Notes under the pieces: generated by a model | What the model saw: only the letters and a program-made list of their open reading frames with translations | The model's database searches: none | What the model was told of the DNA's origin: nothing | Position numbers and translations under genes: made by a program | In this document: positions 18,241 through 27,479 of the stretch, piece after piece | Layout: each line of letters begins with the position of its first letter | Numbering within the stretch: the stretch's first letter is position 1 | Source of the DNA: Leptospira perolatii | GTDB lineage: Bacteria > Spirochaetota > Leptospiria > Leptospirales > Leptospiraceae | Assembly (NCBI RefSeq): GCF_002811875.1 | Contig: NZ_NPDZ01000004.1 | Location: 186,001 to 250,000 of the forward strand | Direction: 5' to 3' | Length of the DNA stretch: 64,000 bases

Positions 18241-19290
18241 CTATTGCGGAAAGATTGCTCCATCCGTTTCGATTCGAGGAGAACGATTTGGGAAATCTGT
18301 CTTGGATAAGCTTCGGACCAACTGTATCGTTTTTCCTTCCGGATCCGGATAAGGTACTCCGGCATCAGTAAGCAGAAGCGGATGAATCCTGCCTTTTACA
18401 AAGTTCCCTTGGGTATCTATATCAACTTCCAAGATCAGAGAGTAGCCAGCGTACCCCTTGGTAGAAAACACTCGATAACCCATAAAATTCCCGAGAGAAT
18501 ATGCAATCAATCTTCCCTTATAAATTTCCATTGCTCTCGGAATATGAGGACCATGCCCGATAATTAAGTCAGCCCCTGCGTCCACTAACGCGTGCGAAAG
18601 CGCGACCAGATTTCCCCTATATTCTCCGTAAAATCTTTCCATTTCGTTTTTCACATGGAGTGCAGGACCTCCTTCAGCTCCACCGTGAAAGGAAATAAAT
18701 ACAAGCTGGGCTTTGCGTTTCGCCTCTTTGACAAGCGCCACACCCTCGGGAATTTCGTTCACATTATTATGATGTTTTAAATGACTGAATCCGATCCATG
18801 CAATCGTGATATCCTTTGCAGTCATGTAGGTCACAGTTCCTTTTTTGCCTGTATATCTCATGCCAGCTTCTGAAATATTTTTCATGGTATCATCGAAGCC
18901 TTGGTGATGAAAATCCAGACTGTGGTTATTCGCAATCGAAAGTATATCGAAACCCATGTCCTTTAATATTTGTGCATAAGACGGAGGAGTGCGGAATGCA
19001 AAGATTAAAGGTCGATTGATATTCTTGCTCGAAGTCGGATAGTTCGTAAGAGTGCTTTCAAAATTTGCAAAAAGAAGATCTGCGCCTTTTAGGCTAGACT
19101 GGACCCCCGAAAATAACGTTCCCTTCGGGTTGGAAGGAAGCTTGTTTTCCGGATAATTCGTTCCCATCACGAGATCACCCACTGCCTTAACCTTTAAGAT
19201 TTCCTGAGGAGTAGAAAGGAGAGCCTGAAAGCTTAGAACACTGGCAAAAACTAGGGCAAATAGTCCCGAGAAAAATAGGATACGCTTCAT
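18241..19290 (-). CDS. CapA-family (PGA_cap) metallophosphatase-like exported protein
   Basis: 349 residues with a signal peptide (about 1-20). The PGA_cap signature is clear: [10 protein letters not shown] near the start, [34 protein letters not shown] and A-Y-S-L-G-N-F-M-G. Family members have a calcineurin-like metallophosphatase fold and were first described in poly-gamma-glutamate capsule formation. No pgsB/pgsC partner is present, so capsule synthesis should not be assumed. The start at 19290 faces the methyltransferase gene on the other strand. Confidence 0.88.
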   Translation of the reverse strand: MKRILFFSGLFALVFASVLSFQALLSTPQEILKVKAVGDLVMGTNYPENKLPSNPKGTLFSGVQSSLKGADLLFANFESTLTNYPTSSKNINRPLIFAFRTPPSYAQILKDMGFDILSIANNHSLDFHHQGFDDTMKNISEAGMRYTGKKGTVTYMTAKDITIAWIGFSHLKHHNNVNEIPEGVALVKEAKRKAQLVFISFHGGAEGGPALHVKNEMERFYGEYRGNLVALSHALVDAGADLIIGHGPHIPRAMEIYKGRLIAYSLGNFMGYRVFSTKGYAGYSLILEVDIDTQGNFVKGRIHPLLLTDAGVPYPDPEGKTIQLVRSLSKTDFPNRSPRIETDGAIFPQ

Positions 19291-19379
19291 AGTTGGAATG
19301 TATTTTACCCCCTTTAGATTCGAAAAGTCGTTTTCATTTTTCGATCAATAGCTTGGGAAATGTACCGATCTATAAAGTA

Positions 19380-20252
19380 ATGCAAACCATAGCCTGTAAT
19401 ACTTGTGGGTCCGAGGAATTCCGGCCTTTATTTTCAAAATTAAGTTCTAAGGAGGAAGAATATAGAATTGTCAGTTGCAAAGAATGCTCTTTGGTCCAGG
19501 TAAATCCGCAGCCTAGTTTTGAAGAAGTTTCCAAGTATTACGAGGACTCGTACTTTACAAAGCGAACCGACAGAGGCTATAACGACTACTATTCTGCCGA
19601 AACAAAAAAGGAAATTGCGAGAGTTTTTGCCTTAAATTTGCAAGACCTGGATTTCTTTGCCTGGGAACAATCTCTACCGAAAACAAAGTCCGCACTGGAT
19701 GTAGGCTGTGCTGCAGGTTACTTTCTCGATTTTTTAAGGGACAGAAACTGGAAAACAAAGGGCTTGGATATCGCCAAAGGCCCGGTCCAGTTTGCAAAAT
19801 CAGAACTCAAACTCGACGTGGAACGCAAGGATTTCCTAAAATGGGATACGAAAGGATCCGAAAAATTCGATCTAGTAACCCTTTGGGCAAGTATCGAGCA
19901 CCTTCATCAACCCAAAGAAACGTTACAGAAAATCCGCCAGCATTTGAAACCGGGTGGTAGGATGATTTTATCGACTTGTAGACATGGATTCCTAGCAAAA
20001 GTCTTAGGAAAGCAATGGAGATATCTGAATGTTCCGGAGCACCTTTATTATTACAGTTTGCCAGGAATCATCGAACTATGCAATTCATTAGGTTTTCATA
20101 AACTATCGCATATTACCTATGGTTCCGGTCTGACTTCCCGAAAGTCAGGAGGAATAGTATTCAAATCTGCAAAAAAGATCTGCGATGGTTTGGTAAAGAC
20201 TTTTGACCAGGGCGATATGATGGCTTTATCGTTCGGCCTCGCTCAGAATTAG
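19380..20252 (+). CDS. class I SAM-dependent methyltransferase with N-terminal zinc knuckles
   Basis: About 290 residues. A four-cysteine zinc site (C-N-T-C-G-S, then C-K-E-C) at residues 6-37 precedes the methyltransferase fold, whose SAM-binding motif is [15 protein letters not shown], followed by [13 protein letters not shown] and [10 protein letters not shown]. Enzymes of this layout often modify sugars or lipids in surface polysaccharide clusters, but the substrate is not readable here. I choose the ATG at 19380; the earlier ATG at 19293 leaves only 2 bp to the divergent capA-like start and no room for a promoter. Confidence 0.8.
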   Translation: MQTIACNTCGSEEFRPLFSKLSSKEEEYRIVSCKECSLVQVNPQPSFEEVSKYYEDSYFTKRTDRGYNDYYSAETKKEIARVFALNLQDLDFFAWEQSLPKTKSALDVGCAAGYFLDFLRDRNWKTKGLDIAKGPVQFAKSELKLDVERKDFLKWDTKGSEKFDLVTLWASIEHLHQPKETLQKIRQHLKPGGRMILSTCRHGFLAKVLGKQWRYLNVPEHLYYYSLPGIIELCNSLGFHKLSHITYGSGLTSRKSGGIVFKSAKKICDGLVKTFDQGDMMALSFGLAQN

Positions 20253-20621
20253 GATTGAATACACTTCGTAACCGCACAGGCACTAACCTAAAGTATCTAT
20301 TTTTTCAAAAGCTTTTCGCGAATTCTACTAACGTGCGATCGCTGCTCCGGCTCACGAACGTTAGACGAAATGTCCACATTACACATCCGTTTTCTGTCTC
20401 ATCAGGAACAACTTCCTCACCTTGCAGAATGTTACTCTAGCAACTATTATTTGACACACTTTTCGCATAATGTGTAGGAATGGTGGATGTTCGGCACCAC
20501 CATTCTGACACTCCTCTATCCTTCTAGTGATTGGATCAAAACAAACATGCATCTTTTGTAAATTATCTCTAAAGATTCGCGTCTCTTTTGGTAGATAAGA
20601 GAAAATGAAACCAGGAATTAA
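20253..20621. other. 369-bp intergenic region with two hairpins
   Basis: No gene is supported. Two inverted repeats stand out: ctaacgt...acgttag around 20327-20363, and gaatggtgg-atgttcggca-ccaccattc at 20478-20505. Neither is followed by a T-run. A TTGACA at 20451-20456 could be a -35 box for the large surface-protein gene, but no convincing -10 is seen at the normal distance. AGGA eight bases before 20622 is the ribosome-binding site of the next gene. Confidence 0.4.
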
Positions 20622-23600
20622 ATGGCCAACGCGAAAAAAAGATTTATTCGAAAAGCATACTCAATTGTCGTTTTTACATTCTTACTAATATTCAACGTAA
20701 ACTGCGCTTGGCCGCTTATTGGGGCCGCGGTTGCTTTTCTTACTGGCGATAAAGGAGGAGGTAGCTCTATACTTCTGCCTCCGTCTGATCCTGGAACTAC
20801 TCCACTAACAACCACGCCAGGCTCTTTGCTAGTTTCCTCGAGTAATTCGAATGGAGCTTACAAAGCAGGAACAAACCTGACTATCACTGTCGGGTTTCCG
20901 GAAAAAGCGGTTGTCTCCGGCACTCCCCAAATTTCGCTTAATAACGGAGGAACTGCGAACTTTTCCGCAGGATCGGGCACGAAGACTCTGTCCTTTTCTT
21001 ACACTGTTTCCGGAGGAGAGGATGTCGCAGATCTAGATTATAGTTCCGTTTCTGCCTTTTCTTTGAACGGAGGAAGTATCAAAAACTCCTCCGGTTCTGA
21101 TCTTTCCATCACCCTTCCTACTCCAGGAGCAGCAGGTTCACTCGGCGCAAGCAAGGACTTAACAATAGATACGATTGCTCCCAGCGTTTTCCTAGTAGGT
21201 ACTAGTTTAGCAAATGGAACCTACGGTGTAGGGCAAGCTGGATCTGTCTTGGTGGTTTTTACGGAATCAGTCACAGTGACCGGAACTCCTACAATCAATC
21301 TAAACGTCGGAAGAAGCGTTTCTTACGCAAGCGGAAGTGCTAGCACTATATTAAGTTTTGATTTTACTGTAACTTCGCCAGACGCAACGTCTGCCCTAGA
21401 CTATGTCGGAACTACTTCTCTTTCGGATGGAGGAGGAACCTTGAGGGATTCTGCAGGAAATGACGCCTCTCTTACTCTTGCTTTTCCGGGTACTCCTGGA
21501 TCGATCAGCCAGGCTAAGACAATTACAATCGATACCGCTGGACCAACGATTACGAACGTCACATCTTCGACATCCAACGGAGTGTACGGGATTGCAGCAA
21601 GCATATCCATCCAAGTAGAATTTTCTGAAGCGGTTTCGGTCACTGGGACTCCTACCCTTACACTGGAAACCGGTGGAACCGATGAGACGATTTCTTATTC
21701 CTCTGGAAGCGGAAGCAATACTCTTACATTTACTTATACAGTAATAAACGGTGATATTTCTTCGGATTTGGAAGTCGCATCCGCATCCTCATTATCACTT
21801 GCCGGTGGGACCATCAATGACTTGGTTTCTAATCCAGCCGCTCTTACTTTACCTACGAGCGGATCTGGAATTTCCCTTTCGGATAACAAAGCATTAGTAA
21901 TCAGCACTGCAAGTCCTACTGTCAGTTTCAATTCGGCTAGTTTAAGCGTGGGAGAAGCTACTTCCACTCTGAATATTCCGGTGGATCTATCTTCCGTTTC
22001 CGCTTCTACAGTTACTGTAGATTATACGGTTACTGGAGTTACTGCGACAGGAGCTGGAACCGACTACACTTTGGCCTCCGGAACCCTTACATTCAACTCT
22101 CCATCGGTTTCTGAAAACATCGTATTAAGCGTAGCAAATGACACACTTGATGAATCGGATGAGACTCTTACGATCACCCTCTCTAGTCCGTCTAACGCAG
22201 TATTAGGCGCCACTACCGTTCATACTGTTACTATCAACGACGATGACAATCCACCGGATGTGTATTTTAGTTCTTCTTCCTCATCTTCGCCTGACGAATC
22301 TAGCAATAATCGTACTATCACGATCTCGTTGTCCCAGGCTTCTGGAACAACAGTGTCGGTGTTGGTGACCGATTCAGGAGGAACTGCGACATCCAGTACA
22401 GACTATTCCGATATAGGATCTCCTCTTACCGTCGCATTTTCTCCTGGCCAAACCTCTCAAACAGTAACGATCGCTGTATTACAGGATACGATTTATGAAG
22501 GCAACGAAACTGTTGTGCTCGGTTTAAGCAGTCCGACAAATGCAACTGTTGTGAGCCCTTCAACTCATACATTCACAATTACTGATGATGAAGTGGGAAT
22601 TTTATCCGCGGAAACGATCGACTCGGACAACGACGGGAAAATTGACCATTACAAGTTAGTCTTTTCAGAATCAGTAGATGATAGCACCTTCCCAGGATAC
22701 GCCCTCAATTCATTAGGAACATCCCAGTCGGATTGGTTTGTAGCAGGATATAGCAATGTAGTACTTGCTCACGGTACAGCTGCACCTGTATCGGATACCG
22801 CAAATGATTCCATAATCTATATTAAATTTTCCGAAAGTTCTTCTTACGACTCGGGAGCCAAGCCGGATTTGACTACAAGCTCTACTCCTGGACTATTATC
22901 CTCCGCAGGAGCAAAAACGGTCGGTAGAATATTTACGGCTTCCGTAACCGAAGCAGATAGAGCCAAACCTGCAGTAGTCGCTGCGAGTGCAAACGCGGGC
23001 TCAACCTCTCTTACTGTTATTTTCTCCGAAGCTGTATATGGCGCGGGAGGAGCTCCTGCATGCTCCGGATCCGGTGATTTGTCAACCTCCGTTTTGACTT
23101 TTAACGATGGAAATGCAGCCGGTGCAACTTCGCTAAGTGGAATGGGTTCGGATGTTTGCGCCTCCGATTCTGGCTTCAACGCAGTCTTTCTTTCTAACTT
23201 TGCTTTTGCTTCCGGCGATAACAATGTGGATACAGTCGCAGGCAATGCGAATCTCTACGACGCCGCGAATAATACAGGAAACACTTCCGCAAAATCGATT
23301 ACCGTGGTCAGTGGACCTTCGATCCAAAGCGTGACTCAGTATGATACCAATAAAAATGGTAAGATAGATCAGATAAAAATCGTTTTTTCTGAATCAATCG
23401 ACGACTCCACAGTGGATAATGCAGACGCGGCTCAATTCGCAATCTCGGGAGTTACCGCAAATAGAGTAGATTCTACAACTAGCGGGACTGGGACAATTGC
23501 TTCTCCGAATAATGATCCTGGAACTGCGAACGACTCTATCGTTACCATATTTACCGATGATAGCACAGTTTCAGGCACTGACATCAAACTCGCATCTTTT

Positions 23601-26120
23601 ACAATGTCGTCCGGAAGGTGGAAAGGTGGAGTTTCAGGAGTAGAAACTGCTACTGTATCAGATTTGACTTCGGTCACATTGGATAAAGCTCCTCCTGTAT
23701 TGCTAACCGCGGTTGCCAGTGATAATTCCGTTTCCAATATCAGCGTGGATTCGGACGACACTGTGATTTTGACTTTCTCTGAATCTACAGATAAGCCGGT
23801 GATCAATTCGTCTAACATCGATTCGATTTTACAACTGTCCTCTTCGCATACCTGGGGAACGATTTCCTCTGCGGTTTGGAACGCGGCAGGAGATTCTTTG
23901 ACAGTCACCTTTGCAGGATCGGGCAGTACGATTTCTGTAGGAGATACAATTACAATTCTAGGAACCATTACTGATAATGCTTCCGTGCCAAACACTTCCA
24001 CAAATATTGCCGCCGTGAATCCGGTAGCGGGCTCTTTCTACACCGATACGATCGCCCCTTATATAGTGAGTGTAGTAAATATCACTCCTAATTCGGTAAC
24101 CATCTCCTATTCAGAATCGATGAAAATGGATGGGACCGCAAACGCTGCAAACAATCCGGGGAACTATTCGTTAACCGAAGCGAGTTCTGACGCTTGCACG
24201 GATCCGGTCATTTCCTCCGTAACCTCGATCAACTCTACTACGGTGCAAATCAATCTGTCCACGAATCTATGCGATATCTATTATAGAATCGCTGTGACAT
24301 CTAACGTTGTAGATTTGGGATCACCTACACCTAACCCTATGGGAACTCCTTACTTTTTGACATTCCTAGGAAACGACCGATTGAAAGTGGTATCTGCCCT
24401 GTCCTTAGGAACGAACACAGTCAAAGTGATACTGAGCCGAGCACCGGTAGCCGGAAACGATTCCACCGGGACCGCAGGTTGCACGACCTCCACAGAATGC
24501 GGTTATCGCTACAAATTCAGTCCAAGCTTAGGATCAATCACCTCAGCTACGTTAGGTGGCTCCCTTTCAAACGAAATTACGATTACGCACAGTTCCCCAC
24601 AGACAGGTTCGGCATATTCGGTTATCGTCGCGAATAATGTAGACGGTGACGGATTCGATAATACTTCTTGGGGAAGTCTACTAGATGCGAACACTCTACT
24701 GAGCGCTACTGAGCGACAAGTAAAGGTAGCTCCACAAGATAGAGCCTCCTTTACAGGCAGCGGCACTGCAGTCACGAATTTCTCGGGAGGCTCCTACTTT
24801 TCGGATCCTTTCACCGATGGTACGGTATTCTCTTTCGCGTTCAATTTCGGTGGAAAAGTATACCTTGGTACGAATGATGTTAACAATGCTGCATTCCGGT
24901 TTGATCCAAACGGACAAAACAGTATCTTAACTACATTCTCCTTCTCTGCTGGAGTTTGCACCTCTGCAACCGGATTTGGCTATGGATCTGGAACTACTTG
25001 CGGAACAAATATGGGACCAAACGGAGAAAGAGGAGTGGTCGGATTCAATTCTGCGATCGTAACCATTGGCGGAACAAATTATGAAATTCTAATGGTTGGT
25101 CCATTGAAAGATGGGGTCACCAGAGGATATTTCACGCAGAGCTCGGATTTAATCCTACCTTGGAGCGAGTTCGGATTCAGCGCTACCGGCGGCTCTAATA
25201 CTAAGAGTGTCCAAACTCTTTATGCGGTAGATAATCACTTATACATGGGACTTTCTTCTGCTCATGGAACTCAAGCTCCGATCCTGACTCATCATTCCTT
25301 GTCCGCTTCTTCTGGAGTGATTTCGGTGGCCAGCGGTACGGACATGAATTTCCGCTCTCTTGACAACCTAGGCAAGGGCGCTTCGGTTAACAATTTAAAG
25401 AACACTTCGAAGGTTGTAGGTATCGATGCGATCGTTAAGTTCAACTCCGCACTGTACGTAGCAAACAACGGAGGAGTTCGGTACTCTACCGATTTTACTT
25501 CCTTCTCTAGCTCTGTTCTATCTACTCCTTCGGGATTTTCCGGCACCACACTCGTACTTCCTCCTCAACCATCCGGATTGGAAAAAGTGAATCCGGGCAA
25601 AAAAGGAATTCCGAAACTGCTCGTGTATAACGGAAGGCTGTACATGGCACGAAATGTAGCTTCGGGCTCTACTTGCACCAACACGGACACTCTCCAAGCT
25701 TGTCAGACAAATTCGAAGGGTGAGCTTTGGAAATGCGAACCTGGAACTGTCGGAGGAGCTACTACTTGTGAACCAGGAGATTGGTCTTTGATTATCTCCG
25801 GAACAGAAAGCGATTTGGGAACTTCGAACGCGATCAGCATTCTCCAGAATAACGGCTCAGGAATCCTTTACGTAGGTTTTGACGACCCTACAAACGGAGT
25901 CAGAATCTTCCGAATCAATAGTACGAATCCTTCCGCAACATCTGGAACCATGTCGGGCGCAGGTTGGTCTCAACAAGGAACGAATGGACTCGGTACCGTT
26001 TCTCCACTTTATCTAAAGTTCATTTCATCCACCTCGATTTCAGATGGAGCATTCAATTATATTTATGTTACTGCCGGAACTGGAACGGATGCGATCAAAG
26101 TCTTCCGCCAGTTGGATTAA
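20622..26120 (+). CDS. giant Ser/Thr-rich surface lipoprotein with Ig-like and Calx-beta repeats
   Basis: 1832 residues. The signal peptide ends in L-I-F-N-V-N-C (lipidated Cys28). Residues about 60-385 hold three Ig-like repeats of some 105 residues, each with V-x-G-T-P-x-I/L-x-L and ending near T-I-D-T. Two Calx-beta domains follow (V-G-E-A-T-S-T-L...V-T-I-N-D-D-D and F-T-I-T-D-D-E). Then come domains with calcium-loop-like D-S-D-N-D-G-K-I-D-H-Y-K and D-T-N-K-N-G-K-I-D-Q-I-K, and a C-terminal region with V-Y-L-G-T-N-D-V-N-N-A-A-F-R-F. This is the build of an adhesin or surface scaffold; the ligand is unknown. It probably shares an mRNA with the next gene, 3 bp away. Confidence 0.85.
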   Translation: MANAKKRFIRKAYSIVVFTFLLIFNVNCAWPLIGAAVAFLTGDKGGGSSILLPPSDPGTTPLTTTPGSLLVSSSNSNGAYKAGTNLTITVGFPEKAVVSGTPQISLNNGGTANFSAGSGTKTLSFSYTVSGGEDVADLDYSSVSAFSLNGGSIKNSSGSDLSITLPTPGAAGSLGASKDLTIDTIAPSVFLVGTSLANGTYGVGQAGSVLVVFTESVTVTGTPTINLNVGRSVSYASGSASTILSFDFTVTSPDATSALDYVGTTSLSDGGGTLRDSAGNDASLTLAFPGTPGSISQAKTITIDTAGPTITNVTSSTSNGVYGIAASISIQVEFSEAVSVTGTPTLTLETGGTDETISYSSGSGSNTLTFTYTVINGDISSDLEVASASSLSLAGGTINDLVSNPAALTLPTSGSGISLSDNKALVISTASPTVSFNSASLSVGEATSTLNIPVDLSSVSASTVTVDYTVTGVTATGAGTDYTLASGTLTFNSPSVSENIVLSVANDTLDESDETLTITLSSPSNAVLGATTVHTVTINDDDNPPDVYFSSSSSSSPDESSNNRTITISLSQASGTTVSVLVTDSGGTATSSTDYSDIGSPLTVAFSPGQTSQTVTIAVLQDTIYEGNETVVLGLSSPTNATVVSPSTHTFTITDDEVGILSAETIDSDNDGKIDHYKLVFSESVDDSTFPGYALNSLGTSQSDWFVAGYSNVVLAHGTAAPVSDTANDSIIYIKFSESSSYDSGAKPDLTTSSTPGLLSSAGAKTVGRIFTASVTEADRAKPAVVAASANAGSTSLTVIFSEAVYGAGGAPACSGSGDLSTSVLTFNDGNAAGATSLSGMGSDVCASDSGFNAVFLSNFAFASGDNNVDTVAGNANLYDAANNTGNTSAKSITVVSGPSIQSVTQYDTNKNGKIDQIKIVFSESIDDSTVDNADAAQFAISGVTANRVDSTTSGTGTIASPNNDPGTANDSIVTIFTDDSTVSGTDIKLASFTMSSGRWKGGVSGVETATVSDLTSVTLDKAPPVLLTAVASDNSVSNISVDSDDTVILTFSESTDKPVINSSNIDSILQLSSSHTWGTISSAVWNAAGDSLTVTFAGSGSTISVGDTITILGTITDNASVPNTSTNIAAVNPVAGSFYTDTIAPYIVSVVNITPNSVTISYSESMKMDGTANAANNPGNYSLTEASSDACTDPVISSVTSINSTTVQINLSTNLCDIYYRIAVTSNVVDLGSPTPNPMGTPYFLTFLGNDRLKVVSALSLGTNTVKVILSRAPVAGNDSTGTAGCTTSTECGYRYKFSPSLGSITSATLGGSLSNEITITHSSPQTGSAYSVIVANNVDGDGFDNTSWGSLLDANTLLSATERQVKVAPQDRASFTGSGTAVTNFSGGSYFSDPFTDGTVFSFAFNFGGKVYLGTNDVNNAAFRFDPNGQNSILTTFSFSAGVCTSATGFGYGSGTTCGTNMGPNGERGVVGFNSAIVTIGGTNYEILMVGPLKDGVTRGYFTQSSDLILPWSEFGFSATGGSNTKSVQTLYAVDNHLYMGLSSAHGTQAPILTHHSLSASSGVISVASGTDMNFRSLDNLGKGASVNNLKNTSKVVGIDAIVKFNSALYVANNGGVRYSTDFTSFSSSVLSTPSGFSGTTLVLPPQPSGLEKVNPGKKGIPKLLVYNGRLYMARNVASGSTCTNTDTLQACQTNSKGELWKCEPGTVGGATTCEPGDWSLIISGTESDLGTSNAISILQNNGSGILYVGFDDPTNGVRIFRINSTNPSATSGTMSGAGWSQQGTNGLGTVSPLYLKFISSTSISDGAFNYIYVTAGTGTDAIKVFRQLD

Positions 26121-26123
26121 TAA

Positions 26124-26576
26124 ATGAACAAAATTGCGGAAGCACTACATCTATTCTTATTCTTTCTGTCGATATTCATTTTTGAGAAATGTAATTTCAA
26201 CGAATCTGATACAAAACCAAAGACTCCTAAAGCTGAGTATACTGCACAAGATCCAGGAGAATGGGAAGGAATGGAATCTTCCCACGCACCGCTTTTCACT
26301 GTCGAAAAGTTGGAAGGCGGCAAAACCAAGATAACAGTAACTGTAAAGGAAAATTCACTCTACAATGCTTCTCACTATATTGAAAGAATCGGAATATTCA
26401 ATAAAGATAAAATAGATATAGTTGGGAAGTCGTTCCAGAAGCCCGCCCACGGCCTTCCTTCGACTCGTGCAGAACTCGTAGTGAAGGATCTTTCGAACGA
26501 TCCGCACTTAAAAGTTTACCTAAAATGTAACTTGCACGATCTATGGACCGCGCCACTTTTTCCAAAATCGGATTGA
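26124..26576 (+). CDS. exported superoxide-reductase (desulfoferrodoxin)-like protein
   Basis: 150 residues, with a hydrophobic signal segment (8-20) and Cys23, which may be lipidated although Lys at -1 is unusual. The mature part matches the superoxide reductase iron-site domain: G-E-W-E-x-x-x-S-S-H-A-P-L-F (His54), S-H-Y-I-E-R-I (His84) and K-C-N-L-H-D-L-W (Cys135, His138). The canonical H-P-M segment is replaced by E-N-S-L-Y, so one of the four iron-binding histidines is missing. It may have altered iron chemistry or a structural role. It starts 3 bp after the giant lipoprotein gene. Confidence 0.7.
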   Translation: MNKIAEALHLFLFFLSIFIFEKCNFNESDTKPKTPKAEYTAQDPGEWEGMESSHAPLFTVEKLEGGKTKITVTVKENSLYNASHYIERIGIFNKDKIDIVGKSFQKPAHGLPSTRAELVVKDLSNDPHLKVYLKCNLHDLWTAPLFPKSD

Positions 26577-26578
26577 GA

Positions 26579-27052
26579 CTATTTCCTGGAATGCAATTTC
26601 TTAGCTTTCTTTACCGGAACTTTCTTCGGAGATCGCTTCCATAAATTAATGAAAAAATAAGCCGGATAGAGTACAATCAGTCCCATAAATATAAACTTCG
26701 GAAGCAGGGACTCCAAAAAGGATTCTCTGTACAAACCTACGGATCTTCTCTCGGTCTCCGAGATCTTGTTCCTAAAATCGATTCCATGCTGCTTTACGAA
26801 AACTTTAAGCTGCAAACCCCTCCATACTTTATGAAGTGGATTTAATTTTTCTTCGAAAGAAGATTCTGAATACATCCTGTCCACTTTCATCAATCCACCG
26901 CCAATTGCAGTGACCAAGAACAGAGTTAGCGGAACTAAGAACAAAATTGCGAAAGGTAAAGAGGATTTGCCTTTCTTTTGCTCAGTACGATTCTGCTTCA
27001 AATTTTTCTTGGAAGATACGTTCACAGAATTCATATCGGATAACTTATGCAT
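26579..27052 (-). CDS. membrane protein of unknown function, paralogue 1
   Basis: 157 residues. Basic N-terminus, a membrane helix at about 33-52, an extracytoplasmic loop, a second helix near 115-135, and a Lys-rich tail. The loop shares a pattern with the neighbouring gene: S-E-S/N-S-F/Y...L, F-R-N/E-K-I/M, then R-R/S-S/T-x-G-L and an I-V-L-Y-P-A/G-Y after the second helix. The two genes are therefore tandem paralogues. The first 30 residues may be over-long; ATG codons at residue 1 and residue 7 are both possible. No function is recognised. Confidence 0.6.
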   Translation of the reverse strand: MHKLSDMNSVNVSSKKNLKQNRTEQKKGKSSLPFAILFLVPLTLFLVTAIGGGLMKVDRMYSESSFEEKLNPLHKVWRGLQLKVFVKQHGIDFRNKISETERRSVGLYRESFLESLLPKFIFMGLIVLYPAYFFINLWKRSPKKVPVKKAKKLHSRK

Positions 27053-27087
27053 TCCCCGCAGGAGCTCGGATTACTTTACGTAAAATA

Positions 27088-27477
27088 TTAGACCTTTCGA
27101 TGGGCTTCCTTGATGAGTAAATCATAGATATAAATACTCAGCCTGTATCCGGGATAAAGAACGATGGTTAAAAATAGAAAAAATCTAGGAATTGTCTCTT
27201 CCCAAATCGAAACCCTTTCCAAACCGGTACTTCTCAGTTCGTCGTCTCCCATTTTCTCGCGAAAACCGTAGCCGTATTTTCGAAACATATCCTCTACTGA
27301 AAGTAGATTGAACAATCGGTCGATTTCCGGTAATTCGGAAGCATACGAGTTTTCCGAATGCACCCTATAAAGTCGAACAGTCTCTCCGATCAAAAAAGAG
27401 AACAAGAGCAAACTTAAGGGAATCAGGAACAATAGTTGAAACGGAGTCAGTGGCTTCTTTAGTTTTAGAAATTTCAT
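27088..27477 (-). CDS. membrane protein of unknown function, paralogue 2
   Basis: 129 residues with two membrane helices (about 12-30 and 95-115) and the same loop pattern as the 26579-27052 protein (V-H-S-E-N-S-Y-A-S-E-L, G-F-R-E-K-M, L-R-S-T-G-L, I-V-L-Y-P-G-Y). It begins 2 bp after the stop of the GH5 gene, so the GH5 enzyme and both paralogues probably form one operon. Confidence 0.65.
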   Translation of the reverse strand: MKFLKLKKPLTPFQLLFLIPLSLLLFSFLIGETVRLYRVHSENSYASELPEIDRLFNLLSVEDMFRKYGYGFREKMGDDELRSTGLERVSIWEETIPRFFLFLTIVLYPGYRLSIYIYDLLIKEAHRKV

Positions 27478-27479
27478 TT

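Noticed and set aside
17956..18352. Plus-strand frames across the riboswitch and element A
   Set aside because: They are antisense to the cobalamin aptamer and read through the dispersed hairpin element and the end of the capA-like gene.
20255..20440. A 61-codon frame after the methyltransferase
   Set aside because: It has no ribosome-binding site and reads through an inverted repeat; nothing supports translation.
21396..25549. Minus-strand frames opposite the giant lipoprotein gene
   Set aside because: Low-complexity Ser/Thr/Gly codons leave the antisense strand open; products look like valine/serine repeats with no recognisable domain.
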